NCBI GenBank assembly: GCA_036488725.1
Contig: DASXHD010000010.1
Coordinates: forward strand, 1 to 64,000
Origin: DASXHD01 sp036488725
GTDB lineage: Bacteria; Myxococcota_A; Polyangia; Polyangiales; Polyangiaceae
Direction: 5' to 3'
DNA: 64,000 nt
The notes beneath the pieces are model-generated. The model had not been told where the DNA came from. It did no database searches and saw only the letters and a program-made list of their open reading frames with translations. This document shows positions 42,227-51,913 of the stretch, in pieces (within the stretch, counting starts at the first letter, position 1; every line of letters starts with the position of its first letter). Position numbers and translations under genes: made by a program.

Positions 42227-42934
42227 GTGACCACCCGAGCGCGCAAGGTCCCCGTCGGCGGTGGGGTCTTCATCCACGAGCGCGACGGACAGGCAATCGC
42301 GATCGAGCACCGTCAGTTGCAGACGCTCTGCCGGGCTCTTTCGAAGCGGCTCGTGGTCGGATTGATCGGCGCGTTACATGCGGCTGAGAAGTTCGCCGCG
42401 CTCGGCGACATCGCCTCGATGGAGAAGGACGGACGCGGCAAGCTCGCGCTCTCGCCGCACACCCACGAACGGAACATGAGGACGCTCTACATGTTCTCGT
42501 TCGCGACGCTCTACGAAGCGATCGAGGCGCTGGAGCGTCTTCGAGGGGCCGGCATCGCTGGAAAAGTTGGCAAGGACTTCGAGCCGTGGAAGAGGCTCGA
42601 CGAGATGCGGAGGAAGTGGAGCAAGAACGCGACGCTCGCCAAGCTGCGACACGCTTTCGGCTCCCACCTGGGATTCGACGAAATCGACGCGGGTGTCGCC
42701 CGTGTCAAGAGCGGCCACCCCGTCGTATTGATCGAGCATCGCGACAGCAAGCGCATCAAGGATGCGACCTTCCCCGTCGTGCTCGAAGTACTCCTGTTGG
42801 GCGCGCAGTTCGAGCAGAAGGATTTCGTCGCGACCGCGCAACAAGCGGTCCGAGATGGCGCGCAGTTCGGGATCGACATATTCGGCGTGCTGGTGGAATT
42901 GCTGCGTGTTACGGGCGCGCGCGTCGACCTGTAG
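42227..42934 (+). CDS. Unknown partner of the AbiTii gene, possible HEPN-like fold
   Basis: The 235-residue protein is not in a family I recognise. GTG 42227 is preferred because GAGG lies five bases upstream; an ATG at 42176, abutting the AbiTii stop, is the alternative. It is helical, with IEHRQLQTLCRALSKRLVVGLIGALHAAEKF, a MFSFATLYEAIEALERL helix and KLRHAFGSHLGFDEIDAG, where R and H are spaced as in some HEPN RNases (Rx4-6H). That similarity is weak. The 52-bp spacing on the same strand makes it a likely functional partner of the AbiTii gene. Confidence 0.55.
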   Translation: MTTRARKVPVGGGVFIHERDGQAIAIEHRQLQTLCRALSKRLVVGLIGALHAAEKFAALGDIASMEKDGRGKLALSPHTHERNMRTLYMFSFATLYEAIEALERLRGAGIAGKVGKDFEPWKRLDEMRRKWSKNATLAKLRHAFGSHLGFDEIDAGVARVKSGHPVVLIEHRDSKRIKDATFPVVLEVLLLGAQFEQKDFVATAQQAVRDGAQFGIDIFGVLVELLRVTGARVDL

Positions 42935-42935
42935 C

Positions 42936-43592
42936 TCAGAGCCGCGGGGGCGTTCTCCACGCTTTGAGAAATGCGCGAGCCGTCGTTCTGGTCGCACCAA
43001 GAAACTCCACGAGAATGTAATGGATAGCGCGCGCGGCTCGCAGCGTTTCACGCCACCGGTAGACGTCAATTGGTGAACGGCGCGTCTCAGGCGGTGGACG
43101 AGGATCGGCGAGCGCCTCCTCAAGGGTGAAGTAGCGGCGGGGCCGCCCGATGCCGCGACGTGCGCGGTAGTTCGAGATGGTCTTTGCCCCGATCCCGAGG
43201 GCCTTCGCGAGATTCTCACGGGCCGCGTCGGACGGGCCGCGCGCCTCGGCGATCTCGCCCGGCGTCATGTCGAGGTCCGTAAGCTGCTGCTCGGTCAAGC
43301 CGATCAGGTGTAAGCCAAAAAGGTGGCGCAGCTCGGACTCACGACCGACGGCGTCCGCTGGCGTGCCGGCTTGGAAGTTGCGATAGAGGGCGGTTAGCTC
43401 CTCGTGCAGTTCAGTCACGAAAAACTCGTCGCGATCGCGCGCGTCGTCTCTCGCGCGAGCGACGATGGGCGCGATCACCTTCGCAATGTCGGGATCGCGC
43501 GTCACGAGCCATTTCCGCACAAGCGCGACGAACAGGACCACAGACTGACGGACGTAATACTCGTCCAACTCGGGCGCGTTCGACGGGGCCAT
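42936..43592 (-). CDS. Helix-turn-helix protein of unknown function at the island's right end
   Basis: The 218-residue protein from ATG 43592 (GTG 43604 possible) has an N-terminal helical region (LDEYYVRQSVVLFVALVRKW, then IVARARDDARDRDEFF), a central HTH-like segment AARENLAKALGIGAKTISNYRARRGIGRPRRYF, and an Arg-rich end with YRWRETLRAARAIHYILVEF. The ISNYRARRGIGRPRR stretch looks DNA-binding. It is convergent with the AbiTii partner (1-bp gap) and is the last gene before attR. It may be a regulator of the right end. Confidence 0.62.
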   Translation of the reverse strand: MAPSNAPELDEYYVRQSVVLFVALVRKWLVTRDPDIAKVIAPIVARARDDARDRDEFFVTELHEELTALYRNFQAGTPADAVGRESELRHLFGLHLIGLTEQQLTDLDMTPGEIAEARGPSDAARENLAKALGIGAKTISNYRARRGIGRPRRYFTLEEALADPRPPPETRRSPIDVYRWRETLRAARAIHYILVEFLGATRTTARAFLKAWRTPPRL

Positions 43593-43709
43593 CGGTGGGG
43601 CCACAGCCTGCCGGCGCTCTCAAAGAACGGCAAGGTTGACAAGGTCGCGCACTGTCCTAACGTGCGGGAGCGGAAGATACGCAAGATCAGGGTGGCTTCG
43701 GGAGACGTC

Positions 43710-44179
<470 letters not shown>

Positions 44180-44200
<21 letters not shown>

Positions 44201-44368
44201 GCGGCCACGAGTCTCGACGACGAGTTCACGCCGCTCACGGTTTGTGAAAGCTGCGACGGCCCGGGCCAGAAGTGCCAGACCTGCATTGGTACCGGGTGGC
44301 TACCGCGCGCTCCACGCCCGACTCGGAAGAAGAAGTCCAAGAGCGCGGCGCGACGCCGCAAGAAGTAA
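44180..44368 (+). CDS. 62-residue DnaJ-type zinc-finger protein
   Basis: ATG 44180 begins MIAELEHAATSLDDEFTPL followed by CESCDGPGQKCQTCIGTG, two tandem CxxCxGxG units like the zinc-binding repeats of DnaJ. A basic tail PTRKKKSKSAARRRKK follows. It may bind zinc and nucleic acid; there is no J domain. It overlaps the start region of the antisense recombinase remnant. The function is unknown; it may be a surviving gene of the older element. Confidence 0.5.
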
Positions 44369-44845
44369 ACGGTAGGTCAGGACTCTGGGTCACGATTTGA
44401 AGACTCAGAGGTTGAAAGGGCTGCTTTTCCGACAGTCGGAATATCCCGTTTGGTGGCGGGTCTTGGACCGTGACGCGAGCTGCTCATGCGCCTCTCGGGC
44501 GGCACTCATGAGGAAATGCGCCAAGTCGCTCGCGACGACCGACATCACAGCGTGAGCGACACGCTTGCGTCGACGGATCAGCAGCTGGTGCGTCCGGCCG
44601 CCGAAGAGAACGAAGAACGTGGCTCTCGACCGACGATCTTCGATGACGTCGCCGCCCGCGTAGCCCGTCCGACTCGGAAGAAGGAGCCTGTCTGGAACGA
44701 TGAGCTGTGACGAGACAGCGCACGCTATGCTGTAACGACTGCGCGACGACTTTCCGAAACCAATGCGCGACGCTCTGGCCAAGCGCGTTGCGTAGGTAGC
44801 GCTCCTCTCCTCGTCACAGCCGGTGCTACCCTCCGAGGGGCGCTC
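44369..44845 (+). other. About 480 bp with no confidently supported gene
   Basis: The stretch between the zinc-finger gene and the SBBP gene is probably debris of the older element. The run CCGACTCGGAAGAAG in the tail of the zinc-finger gene recurs once here, near 44670, which hints at a degenerate duplicate. A weak small reading frame (44486-44710) is listed separately. Confidence 0.4.
44486..44710 (+). CDS. Possible small hypothetical protein, 74 aa
   Basis: It starts at ATG 44486 and reads MRLSGGTHEEMRQVARDDRHH and ends VARPTRKKEPVWNDEL. It is charged, with no membrane segment, and has no recognised family. Its C-terminal RPTRKK resembles that of the zinc-finger protein, and codon third positions favour C and G only moderately. 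I am unsure it is expressed. Confidence 0.25.
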   Translation: MRLSGGTHEEMRQVARDDRHHSVSDTLASTDQQLVRPAAEENEERGSRPTIFDDVAARVARPTRKKEPVWNDEL

Positions 44846-47800
44846 ATGACGGAACGACAAAGCGCGATCGTGCGGAGCGTCGCCCTCGGCGCGCTGGCGG
44901 CGACCCTGCTGTCGGGGGGCGCGCGTACGATCTCTTCGCCGATACGGGGCGTGACTGCGCGCGTCGCGCCGGCGACGCATCGTTCCGCGTCTTTTCGCAA
45001 GCTCCCGCTGCGCTTCGAAGCGAACGCCGGTCAATGGGACTCACGCGTCGCGTTCGTCTGCCGGGCGGGCGCTGCGACCGTGGCCCTCACGAACGAGGGC
45101 ATGGCGTTCTCGCTGCGCGACGCGCCGATCGTCACCATGAAGCTCGTCGGGGCGAAGCCCGGCAAGCCGATCGGCGCGCACGCGATCGTCGCGCGGAGTA
45201 ACTTCTTTCTCGGGAGCGACCCTTCGAGGTGGCGGACCGACGTTCCGAACTTCGACGAGGTGCGCGCGAGCGACTGGCTGCCGGGCGTGGACGTCGTGTG
45301 GCACGCGCGGCCGGAAGGGCTCGAGTACGATCTCGTCGTTCGCGCGGGGACGGACGCTTCGAAGATCGCGATGGACGTCGACGGCGCCGCTGCGCTCGGC
45401 GTGAAGAGCGACGGCGACCTCGAGATCGCGACGTCCGAAGGGACGCTGCTCGAGAAGCCGCCGCGCGTCGTGCAGAGAGGCCGTGAGCTTCGTACGCGCT
45501 ACCGCGTCGAAGGCTCGCACCGAGTCGCGTTCGACATCGATGGATATGACCGCGCCGCCTCGATCTTCATCGATCCGGCGATCGTGTTCGCGACTTATCT
45601 CGGCGGCTCGTCGTCCGATGATGCGCAGGCCGTCGCGCTCGACTCGGCGAGCAACGTCTACGTGGCCGGGTGGGCCGGCAGCAACTACCCGACGACGTCC
45701 GGCGCTTACCAGGCGACGATAGGCGGCCAGGTGAGGAATGCGTTCGTCACGAAGCTCGACCCGACGGGCTCGACGCTCCTCTACTCGACCTACCTCGGCG
45801 GGCCCGCGCAGACCAACGCCACGTCCATCGCGGTCGACGCGAGCGCGCATGTCTACGTCACCGGCAACGCGGGCGCTGGTTTTCCCACCACTGCGGGCGC
45901 GTATCAGACGACGTACGGCGGCGGCAGCCAAGACGCGTTCGTCAGCGAGCTCGACGCGTCGGGCTCGGCGCTCGTCTACTCGACCTATCTCGGCGGGAGC
46001 AACACGGACTCGGGCGCCTCCGTCGCGGTCGATTCGAGCGGCGACGCGTACGTGACGGGCGGATCGGTGGGCCCCTTCCCGACGACCGCGGGCGCCTTCG
46101 ACGCGACGTACCACGCCGGCAGCGGGACGAACGTCTTCGTCAGCAAGCTGAACGCGGCGGGCTCTGCCCTCGCCTATTCGACGTTGCTCCACGGCACGTC
46201 CAACGAATCGGGGACGGGCATCGCGGTCGACTCGAGCGGCGACGCGTACGTGTCCGGCTGGACGAGCGGCGGTTTTCCCACGACGAGCGGCGCGTCTCAG
46301 ACGACGTTCGGCGGCAACGTCGACGCGTTCGTCACGAAGGTCGGGCCCTCGGGGTCGGCGCTCATTTACTCCACGTACCTCGGAGGCACCAACGCGGATC
46401 GCGCCAACGCGATCGCGCTCGACTCGAGCGGTGACGCCTTCGTGGCGGGCGCAGCCGGCGCGGGGTTTCCGACGACGGCCGGCGTGTATCAGGCGGCGCT
46501 GAACATCAACACCCATGTCTTCGTCACGAAGCTGAACGCGTCGGGCTCGGCTCCGATCTACTCCACTTATGTCGGCAGTCCGGGGAGCAGCAGCGACGCG
46601 GCATATGGAGTCGCGCTCGACTCGAATGGCGACGCGTATTTGACCGGCTCGTGTGGCTCCGGGTTCCCGGTGACGCTCGGCGCGTATCAAAGCAGCTACG
46701 CCGGCGGAAGCGACGCGTTCTTCACGACGCTCGACCCGACGGGCTCGGCGCTCGTCTACTCGAGCTTCCTCGGCGGTAACGCCGCGAGCGGCTCCGGGAT
46801 CGCGATCGATGCGAACGAGAACGTCTATCTCGTGGGCGCCACGAGCGGCGAGTTTCCGACGACCGCCAACGCGTTACAGAAATCGGCGAGCGGCGCGAGC
46901 GCATTCGTCGCCGAATTCTGCTCGCTGACGATCGCGCCACCGCTCGCCACCGTCCTCGCGGGCAAGTCCGCCACCTTCACGGCGTCCGGCGGCGCGGGCG
47001 GTTACGCGTTCTCTTTCGGGACGAACGCGTCGGGAGGGAGCGTCGGCGCGTCGACGGGGCTCTACACGGCGGGCACGAAGGCGGGCGTCGTCGACGTCGT
47101 GCAGGTCGCCGACGCCGCAGGTCACGTCGCGCAGGCGCGCGTCACGGTCCCTGCCGTATCCATCACGGTCACCGGATCGTGGTCCGTGCCGCCGAAGGGC
47201 ACCGTTTATTTCGGCGCGTCCGGCGGCAGCGGCACGGGGTACTCGTGGTCGATCGTCACGAACGACTCGGGAGCGACGATCGCCGCCAACGGGGTCTACA
47301 CCGCCGGCGCGACGCCCAACGTCACGGACGTCGTCGCTGTCACGGACTCCTTCGGCAACACGGCGACTCGCGCGGTCTTCGTGGGATCCGGCATCGCGAT
47401 CAGCCCGGTGTCGAGCTCGGTCCCTCCGGGCGGAAAGGTCGCATTCGCCGCGATCGGCGGCATGTTTCCGTTCACCTGGTCCATCGACTCCAATCAGTCG
47501 GGCGCGACGCTCGATCAGTGGGGCACGTACGTCGCGGGGCCGAAAGCCAACTCGGTCGACACGGTCATCGTGACCGACGCGCTCGGCAACAGCGCGAGCG
47601 CGTCCGTCAACGTGGGCGCGAGCATCGCGATCAATCCGAGCTCCCCCACGACGCCACCTCACGGGGCGCTGACCTTCAGCGTCGCCGGAGGGAGCGGCAC
47701 CGGATTTCATTGGTCGCTGCTCCTCGACGGCTCCGGCGCGTCCATCGACCTGACCACCGGTGCGTACAAAGCCGGCTCCAAACCGAGCGTCACGGACATC

Positions 47801-48712
47801 GTCGGCGTGACGGATTCGCTCGGCAACAACGCCGGCGCGACCGTGCTCGTCGGCGCGGGAATCAGCGTGACGCCGCCCTTGGCGAACGTGGCGCCGCTCG
47901 ACACGGTCGCGTTCGCCGCCGCCGGCGGCGCCGGCACCGGGTTCACGTGGTCGATGAGCAAAAATCCGTCCGGCGGAACCATCGACGGGGCGACAGGCGT
48001 CTACATGGCCGGCTCGCAAAGCAACACGGTCGACTCGATCTCGGTCGTCGACCCTCTCGGCAACACCGCCAGCGCGATCATCGAGGTGGGCAACGCGCTC
48101 ACGATCAGTCCGACCACGCCGACGACCCCGCCGCTCGGAACGATCGCGTTCGCCGCGACCGGCGGCAGCGGCGTCGGTCTGACCTGGTCGCTCGAGAAGA
48201 ACGCGTCCGGCGGATCGATCGATTCGTCCACCGGCGCTTACGTCGCGGGGCCGACCGCCGACGTCACCGACACGGTCGCGGCGAGAGACTCGCTCGGAAA
48301 CGCGGCGCACGTCGACGTCGTCGTCACCGACGGCGTCTCGATCGCTCCGGGCGACACGAGCGTCGCGTCGGGCGGGCTCGTGGGCTTCAACGCGACCGGC
48401 GGAAGCGGGACCGGCTACGCGTGGTCGCTCGCCGTGAACGAGTCCGGCGGAGACATCACGAAGGACGGACTCTACACCGCGGGCCCGAAGAGCGGCGTCG
48501 ACACCGTCCGCGTCGTCGACGCTGTCGGGAGCTTCGCGACGGCGAGCGTCCACGTGCTCGGCCCCTCGGACGTGGGATGCAGCTGCCGCGCGTCCCGATC
48601 CGAGTCGTCGAGCGCCGGGTCCTTCTCCGTCGTCCTCCTCGCGCTGGCGATCGCGCGCCGTCGGCGCTCGTCGGAGCGAAGCCGTCCGCGCGACGTCACT
48701 CGAAGCCGGTGA
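44846..48712 (+). CDS. Giant surface protein: SBBP propeller, Ig-like repeats, MYXO-CTERM-like tail
   Basis: The 1288-residue protein has an N-terminal DUF7948-like domain (LRFEANAGQWDSRVAFVCRAG) and seven SBBP beta-propeller repeats. Each repeat has a YSTYLGG-like strand and a VAVDSSGDAYVTG-like phrase, about 57 residues apart (roughly 245-700). About seven Ig-like units of 80 residues follow (LTIAPPLATVLAGKSATF, then ISVTPPLANVAPL, and so on). The end has GCSCRASRSESSSAG, a hydrophobic stretch FSVVLLALAIA and RRRRSSERSRPR, matching the MYXO-CTERM sorting signal (Cys motif, membrane helix, Arg cluster). It is probably a surface adhesin. It overlaps the convergent RCC1 gene by 17 bp. Confidence 0.92.
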   Translation: MTERQSAIVRSVALGALAATLLSGGARTISSPIRGVTARVAPATHRSASFRKLPLRFEANAGQWDSRVAFVCRAGAATVALTNEGMAFSLRDAPIVTMKLVGAKPGKPIGAHAIVARSNFFLGSDPSRWRTDVPNFDEVRASDWLPGVDVVWHARPEGLEYDLVVRAGTDASKIAMDVDGAAALGVKSDGDLEIATSEGTLLEKPPRVVQRGRELRTRYRVEGSHRVAFDIDGYDRAASIFIDPAIVFATYLGGSSSDDAQAVALDSASNVYVAGWAGSNYPTTSGAYQATIGGQVRNAFVTKLDPTGSTLLYSTYLGGPAQTNATSIAVDASAHVYVTGNAGAGFPTTAGAYQTTYGGGSQDAFVSELDASGSALVYSTYLGGSNTDSGASVAVDSSGDAYVTGGSVGPFPTTAGAFDATYHAGSGTNVFVSKLNAAGSALAYSTLLHGTSNESGTGIAVDSSGDAYVSGWTSGGFPTTSGASQTTFGGNVDAFVTKVGPSGSALIYSTYLGGTNADRANAIALDSSGDAFVAGAAGAGFPTTAGVYQAALNINTHVFVTKLNASGSAPIYSTYVGSPGSSSDAAYGVALDSNGDAYLTGSCGSGFPVTLGAYQSSYAGGSDAFFTTLDPTGSALVYSSFLGGNAASGSGIAIDANENVYLVGATSGEFPTTANALQKSASGASAFVAEFCSLTIAPPLATVLAGKSATFTASGGAGGYAFSFGTNASGGSVGASTGLYTAGTKAGVVDVVQVADAAGHVAQARVTVPAVSITVTGSWSVPPKGTVYFGASGGSGTGYSWSIVTNDSGATIAANGVYTAGATPNVTDVVAVTDSFGNTATRAVFVGSGIAISPVSSSVPPGGKVAFAAIGGMFPFTWSIDSNQSGATLDQWGTYVAGPKANSVDTVIVTDALGNSASASVNVGASIAINPSSPTTPPHGALTFSVAGGSGTGFHWSLLLDGSGASIDLTTGAYKAGSKPSVTDIVGVTDSLGNNAGATVLVGAGISVTPPLANVAPLDTVAFAAAGGAGTGFTWSMSKNPSGGTIDGATGVYMAGSQSNTVDSISVVDPLGNTASAIIEVGNALTISPTTPTTPPLGTIAFAATGGSGVGLTWSLEKNASGGSIDSSTGAYVAGPTADVTDTVAARDSLGNAAHVDVVVTDGVSIAPGDTSVASGGLVGFNATGGSGTGYAWSLAVNESGGDITKDGLYTAGPKSGVDTVRVVDAVGSFATASVHVLGPSDVGCSCRASRSESSSAGSFSVVLLALAIARRRRSSERSRPRDVTRSR

Positions 48713-51038
48713 CGACGACGGGCGTGCTGGAGCTCGTCGTCGTGCCGTTGCCGAGCTCACCGGAAGTGTTCTGCCCCCAGCACTCGAGGCCGCCTTGGTT
48801 GGTCCTCGCGCAGGCGTGGCGGCCCCCCGCACGGAACGAGCCGCCCGTGGCGATCGCCTTCACGGGCGTCGCGGAATAGCTCTCGCTTCCGCCGTCGCCG
48901 AGCTGACCGACGGAGCTCGAGCCCCAACACCAGATCGACGCGTTGCTGCCGGCGACGCACGTGAAGTCGCGTCCGGCGTCGATCGGATAGGTGGCGCCTG
49001 GGATGGCGACGACGTTCGGGGTGAGCACCGGCGTCGCCGACGGCGAAGCGCCGCACTCGCCGGACGTGTTCCGTCCCCAACAGACGACGTCGTTCGCCGC
49101 AAACCGAAGACCACACGTGAAACCGTCGCCGGCCGCGACGAGGGAGATGTCGGCGAGCGCGCTCGTCGTGATGGGGCTCGTGACGAGCTCGGACGAGCCC
49201 CAGTTGCCGTCGCCCAGCTGACCCCAGTCGTCCGGCCCCCAGCACGCGAGACCATTCCCCGAGGGCGCGCAGGTGTGGCCGTCGAAGCCGGTATCCATCC
49301 CGTCACTGACGCTCAGGCCGGCGACGAAGAGAAAGGCCGCGGAGTCGGTCGTCGTGCCGTTGCCGAGGTAGCCGCCCTTGCCCATGCACGCCGTTCCGGG
49401 GATGCACACGACGGCGTCGCTACCGCCGAAAAAGGAGCTCACCGGATTCATCGAGAACGGGGCCATCGTCTGGCCGTTGACCGTGCCCCACGCGACTTCC
49501 CCGAACGTCACGAACGCGCCTCCGCCACCGACCTGCTCGTGGTTTTGCAGGACGGGAACGAGAAACGGCGTCGTCGCGGACGACGGAGATTGCGTCGCGA
49601 ACTGGCCCTTGGCGTTGCTTCCCCAGCAGTAGACGTTCCCGTGCAGGGCGCCCGCACACGTGGCGTCGTCGAGCGCGACGAGCTCCGTGACCAAATCGTG
49701 GCTGGTGCCGTCCAACTGAATCGAAGGCGGCGGTGAGCACATCGGACCGATGACGCCGAGCGTGAGCGTCGACGAGTCGACGAGACCGAGCTTCGCGGGG
49801 TCGGGGCTGTACTGAACCGATCCCGACCCTTGACCGGGCGACACCGTCACGCTCGGGAATTCGAAGCTCCCGGCCGTGCCGTAGACGACGACCGGCGCGT
49901 TCCCGGAGTTCAAGACTTCCCCCCCGTATTTTTTGGTCCCGACGTCGGACCTGCCGAACGACAGCGTCGGCGAGGCGAAGCTGAGGATTGCGCCGTACGC
50001 GCGCTCTTTCACGGGGATCGAATGCGGAAAGTCGTTGTGGATGCTGGTCACGATGGTGAGCGTGTCGTCGAGGCCGAGATTCGCGACGACGTTCGGGACC
50101 GGCGCAGGTTGAATCGTCAGCACCGTGCTCGACGTGACGACGCCGCTCGAGGGAGTCACCGTGAAGGACCCGCCCACCGACGATGCCTGGAATTCGTAGG
50201 GAGCGTCCCCGCCGTTCAAGAGCTGAAGCGTCTGCGGTTGAGCGCTACCGCCGCACGGCACGGATCCGAAGTCGAGCGAGCCCGGGGTGACGCCGAAGCT
50301 ACCGTCGACCGCGTTCGCCGAGACGGTGAGCCCGGCCACTGGGCCGCACGCCACGCCTTCGATCGTGAAAGGAATCGCGGTCTCGAGGGCGCCGGGACCG
50401 AACCCATAGAAAGACAGGGTTCCCTGGGCAGAGGCGCCGGCCGCGAGCGTGACGTCCGCGAAGCTCACCGTGAGCTCGGCGATTGGCGGCGGCACCAGAT
50501 GCACGCCAACGGGTTCGTTGCCGACGTTGGTGACGGTGACCGTCTGCGGCGGCGAGTGAGTGGCGACCGGGATGTCACCGAGATCCGCGTTCGCGGGCGC
50601 GATGAGCAGCGACCCGCCGCGTGTCGTCGACGAGAGCGCGCGGTCGAGGGTCTCGCCGAAGTCGGGCATGACGACGTGCAGAACGCCGTTGATGACGTGC
50701 CCAGGTCGATCGGCGGGCGTCGCGGCGGGCCCGAGAATCGTCAGCGTCGAGCTCGATCGGGGACCGATCATGACCGAGAGCGCGCCGTCCGGTCCGGTCG
50801 TGGCTTCGTCGTCGGAGATCGTGAACGGAGCGTCCGCGGACAGTCGCAACGAGAGAGCGTCGTCGCCATCGTTCTTCAGCGCGATCGACGTTTGCGGCGC
50901 CGAGCCGCCGCACTCCGCGAAGCCGACGTCGATGACGCTAGGAAGCGGCTCCAACCTTGCCGTCGAAAGGTCGGTGCGCGAGCAACCGAGCACGAGCAAG
51001 CAGGCCAAAGTCGCCCTCACGATGGACGAGTCAACCAT
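48696..51038 (-). CDS. Lipoprotein with choice-of-anchor D domains and RCC1 repeats
   Basis: The 780-residue protein has a lipobox at LVLGC (residue 19). Three to four choice-of-anchor D/ASH-like beta domains come first, with phrases such as VIDVGFAECGGSAPQTSIALKN, ADLGDIPVATHSPPQTVTVTN and SLDFGSVPCGGSAQPQTLQLLN. From about residue 440 come RCC1-type blades with CWG motifs: YCWGSNAKGQ, CWGPDDWGQLGDG, CWGRNTSGECG, CWGSSSVGQLGDG and CWGQNTSGELGNG. It is probably surface-exposed. It starts at ATG 51038. Confidence 0.9.
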   Translation of the reverse strand: MVDSSIVRATLACLLVLGCSRTDLSTARLEPLPSVIDVGFAECGGSAPQTSIALKNDGDDALSLRLSADAPFTISDDEATTGPDGALSVMIGPRSSSTLTILGPAATPADRPGHVINGVLHVVMPDFGETLDRALSSTTRGGSLLIAPANADLGDIPVATHSPPQTVTVTNVGNEPVGVHLVPPPIAELTVSFADVTLAAGASAQGTLSFYGFGPGALETAIPFTIEGVACGPVAGLTVSANAVDGSFGVTPGSLDFGSVPCGGSAQPQTLQLLNGGDAPYEFQASSVGGSFTVTPSSGVVTSSTVLTIQPAPVPNVVANLGLDDTLTIVTSIHNDFPHSIPVKERAYGAILSFASPTLSFGRSDVGTKKYGGEVLNSGNAPVVVYGTAGSFEFPSVTVSPGQGSGSVQYSPDPAKLGLVDSSTLTLGVIGPMCSPPPSIQLDGTSHDLVTELVALDDATCAGALHGNVYCWGSNAKGQFATQSPSSATTPFLVPVLQNHEQVGGGGAFVTFGEVAWGTVNGQTMAPFSMNPVSSFFGGSDAVVCIPGTACMGKGGYLGNGTTTDSAAFLFVAGLSVSDGMDTGFDGHTCAPSGNGLACWGPDDWGQLGDGNWGSSELVTSPITTSALADISLVAAGDGFTCGLRFAANDVVCWGRNTSGECGASPSATPVLTPNVVAIPGATYPIDAGRDFTCVAGSNASIWCWGSSSVGQLGDGGSESYSATPVKAIATGGSFRAGGRHACARTNQGGLECWGQNTSGELGNGTTTSSSTPVVVTGFE

Positions 51039-51069
51039 CGCCCATGACGGCGGGCAAGCGAGGATCGCC

Positions 51070-51771
51070 CTACCTCCGCAGCGCCCGGAGCATGTCCGAC
51101 ACTACGTCCTTCAGGCCCGCCAGCTCCGCGGCCATCGCGTCGCGGTCCTTCGGATCCATCTCCGCGCGCATCGCCGTCAGTCGCTTCACGACTCCCCCGT
51201 CGCCGAGGCGAGCGCGCACCGAGCGGATGCGCGCGTGGAGCGACTTGGGCGTGAGGCGCACGGTGCGCGCGCGGCCGGCCTTCGCGCGGAGGGCGCTCAC
51301 GTATTCGGCGGTCTTTTTTTGCGAGAGGTTCATCTCCGAGACGTGCTTGGCGGCGGTGAGCATCGTGCGCTCGTCGCCGAGCGGCAGCAGCAGCTCCTTT
51401 CGGCCGGCGTCGAGGTTGCGCCACGCCGTGGCGGCGATGCGGTGGTCGTGCGCGGCGATTCGGAGCGCGACGTAGAGGAGGTGCTGCGTGATGCCGAGCG
51501 TCGGGCCGCCGGCGCGGCGAACGAGCTCTTGCCAGATCGGGTTCTTCGATTTGTCGTCGAGCGCGGCGGTCGTGTCGTCGTCGAAGACCTTCTCGAGCAG
51601 CCAGCGGCCGTAGGCGAGCGTCTTGGACTCGAGATCCTCGCGCACGTCCTCGCCGCGACGCACCGCTTCGTCGAGCACTTTGCGCTCGGCCGACGTGAGA
51701 TGCGCGGGCGCGCCGCCGTGCTCGGCGCGCACGAGCGCGCTCGGCCGTGAAACCGTCTTGATCGTCCCCAT
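51070..51771 (-). CDS. Putative DNA-binding protein with upstream palindrome, unknown family
   Basis: ATG 51771 gives MGTIKTVSRPSALVRAEHGG, 233 residues; an in-frame start at 51885 would cover the operator-like palindrome and is rejected. The protein is helical and basic. The region EMNLSQKKTAEYVSALRAKAG, then RLTPKSLHARIRSVRARLG, could be an HTH. No family is recognised. A 22-bp palindrome 8 bp before the start suggests autoregulation. It may also control the divergent ABC exporter genes. Confidence 0.65.
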   Translation of the reverse strand: MGTIKTVSRPSALVRAEHGGAPAHLTSAERKVLDEAVRRGEDVREDLESKTLAYGRWLLEKVFDDDTTAALDDKSKNPIWQELVRRAGGPTLGITQHLLYVALRIAAHDHRIAATAWRNLDAGRKELLLPLGDERTMLTAAKHVSEMNLSQKKTAEYVSALRAKAGRARTVRLTPKSLHARIRSVRARLGDGGVVKRLTAMRAEMDPKDRDAMAAELAGLKDVVSDMLRALRR

Positions 51772-51779
51772 GCCCGGGG

Positions 51780-51801
51780 ATTTTACGGGCGCCCGTAAAA
51801 T
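51780..51801. promoter_or_regulatory. 22-bp perfect palindrome upstream of the gene at 51771
   Basis: The left half ATTTTACGGGC is followed by its exact reverse complement. A third TTACGG half-site follows at 51801-51806. The site lies 8 bp upstream of the ATG at 51771 and 113 bp before the ABC exporter start, so it could regulate both. Confidence 0.65.
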
Positions 51802-51913
51802 TACGGAAGCCCTATTTTTAGCTACGTTTTGCGATCGAGTTGGTCCCGCGCGCCGCAGAGGAACGTCGCCGCACCAACTCTTCATTTCATCGCGCCATGC
51901 TACATCCCTGCCG

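Noticed and set aside
46874..48832. 652-codon open frame on the minus strand
   Set aside because: It is antisense to the SBBP/Ig-like protein, extremely Arg-rich and without domain features; GC-rich third positions create such shadows.
49830..51047. 405-codon open frame on the plus strand
   Set aside because: It is antisense to the RCC1/choice-of-anchor lipoprotein and shows only Arg/Asp/Val-rich shadow composition.
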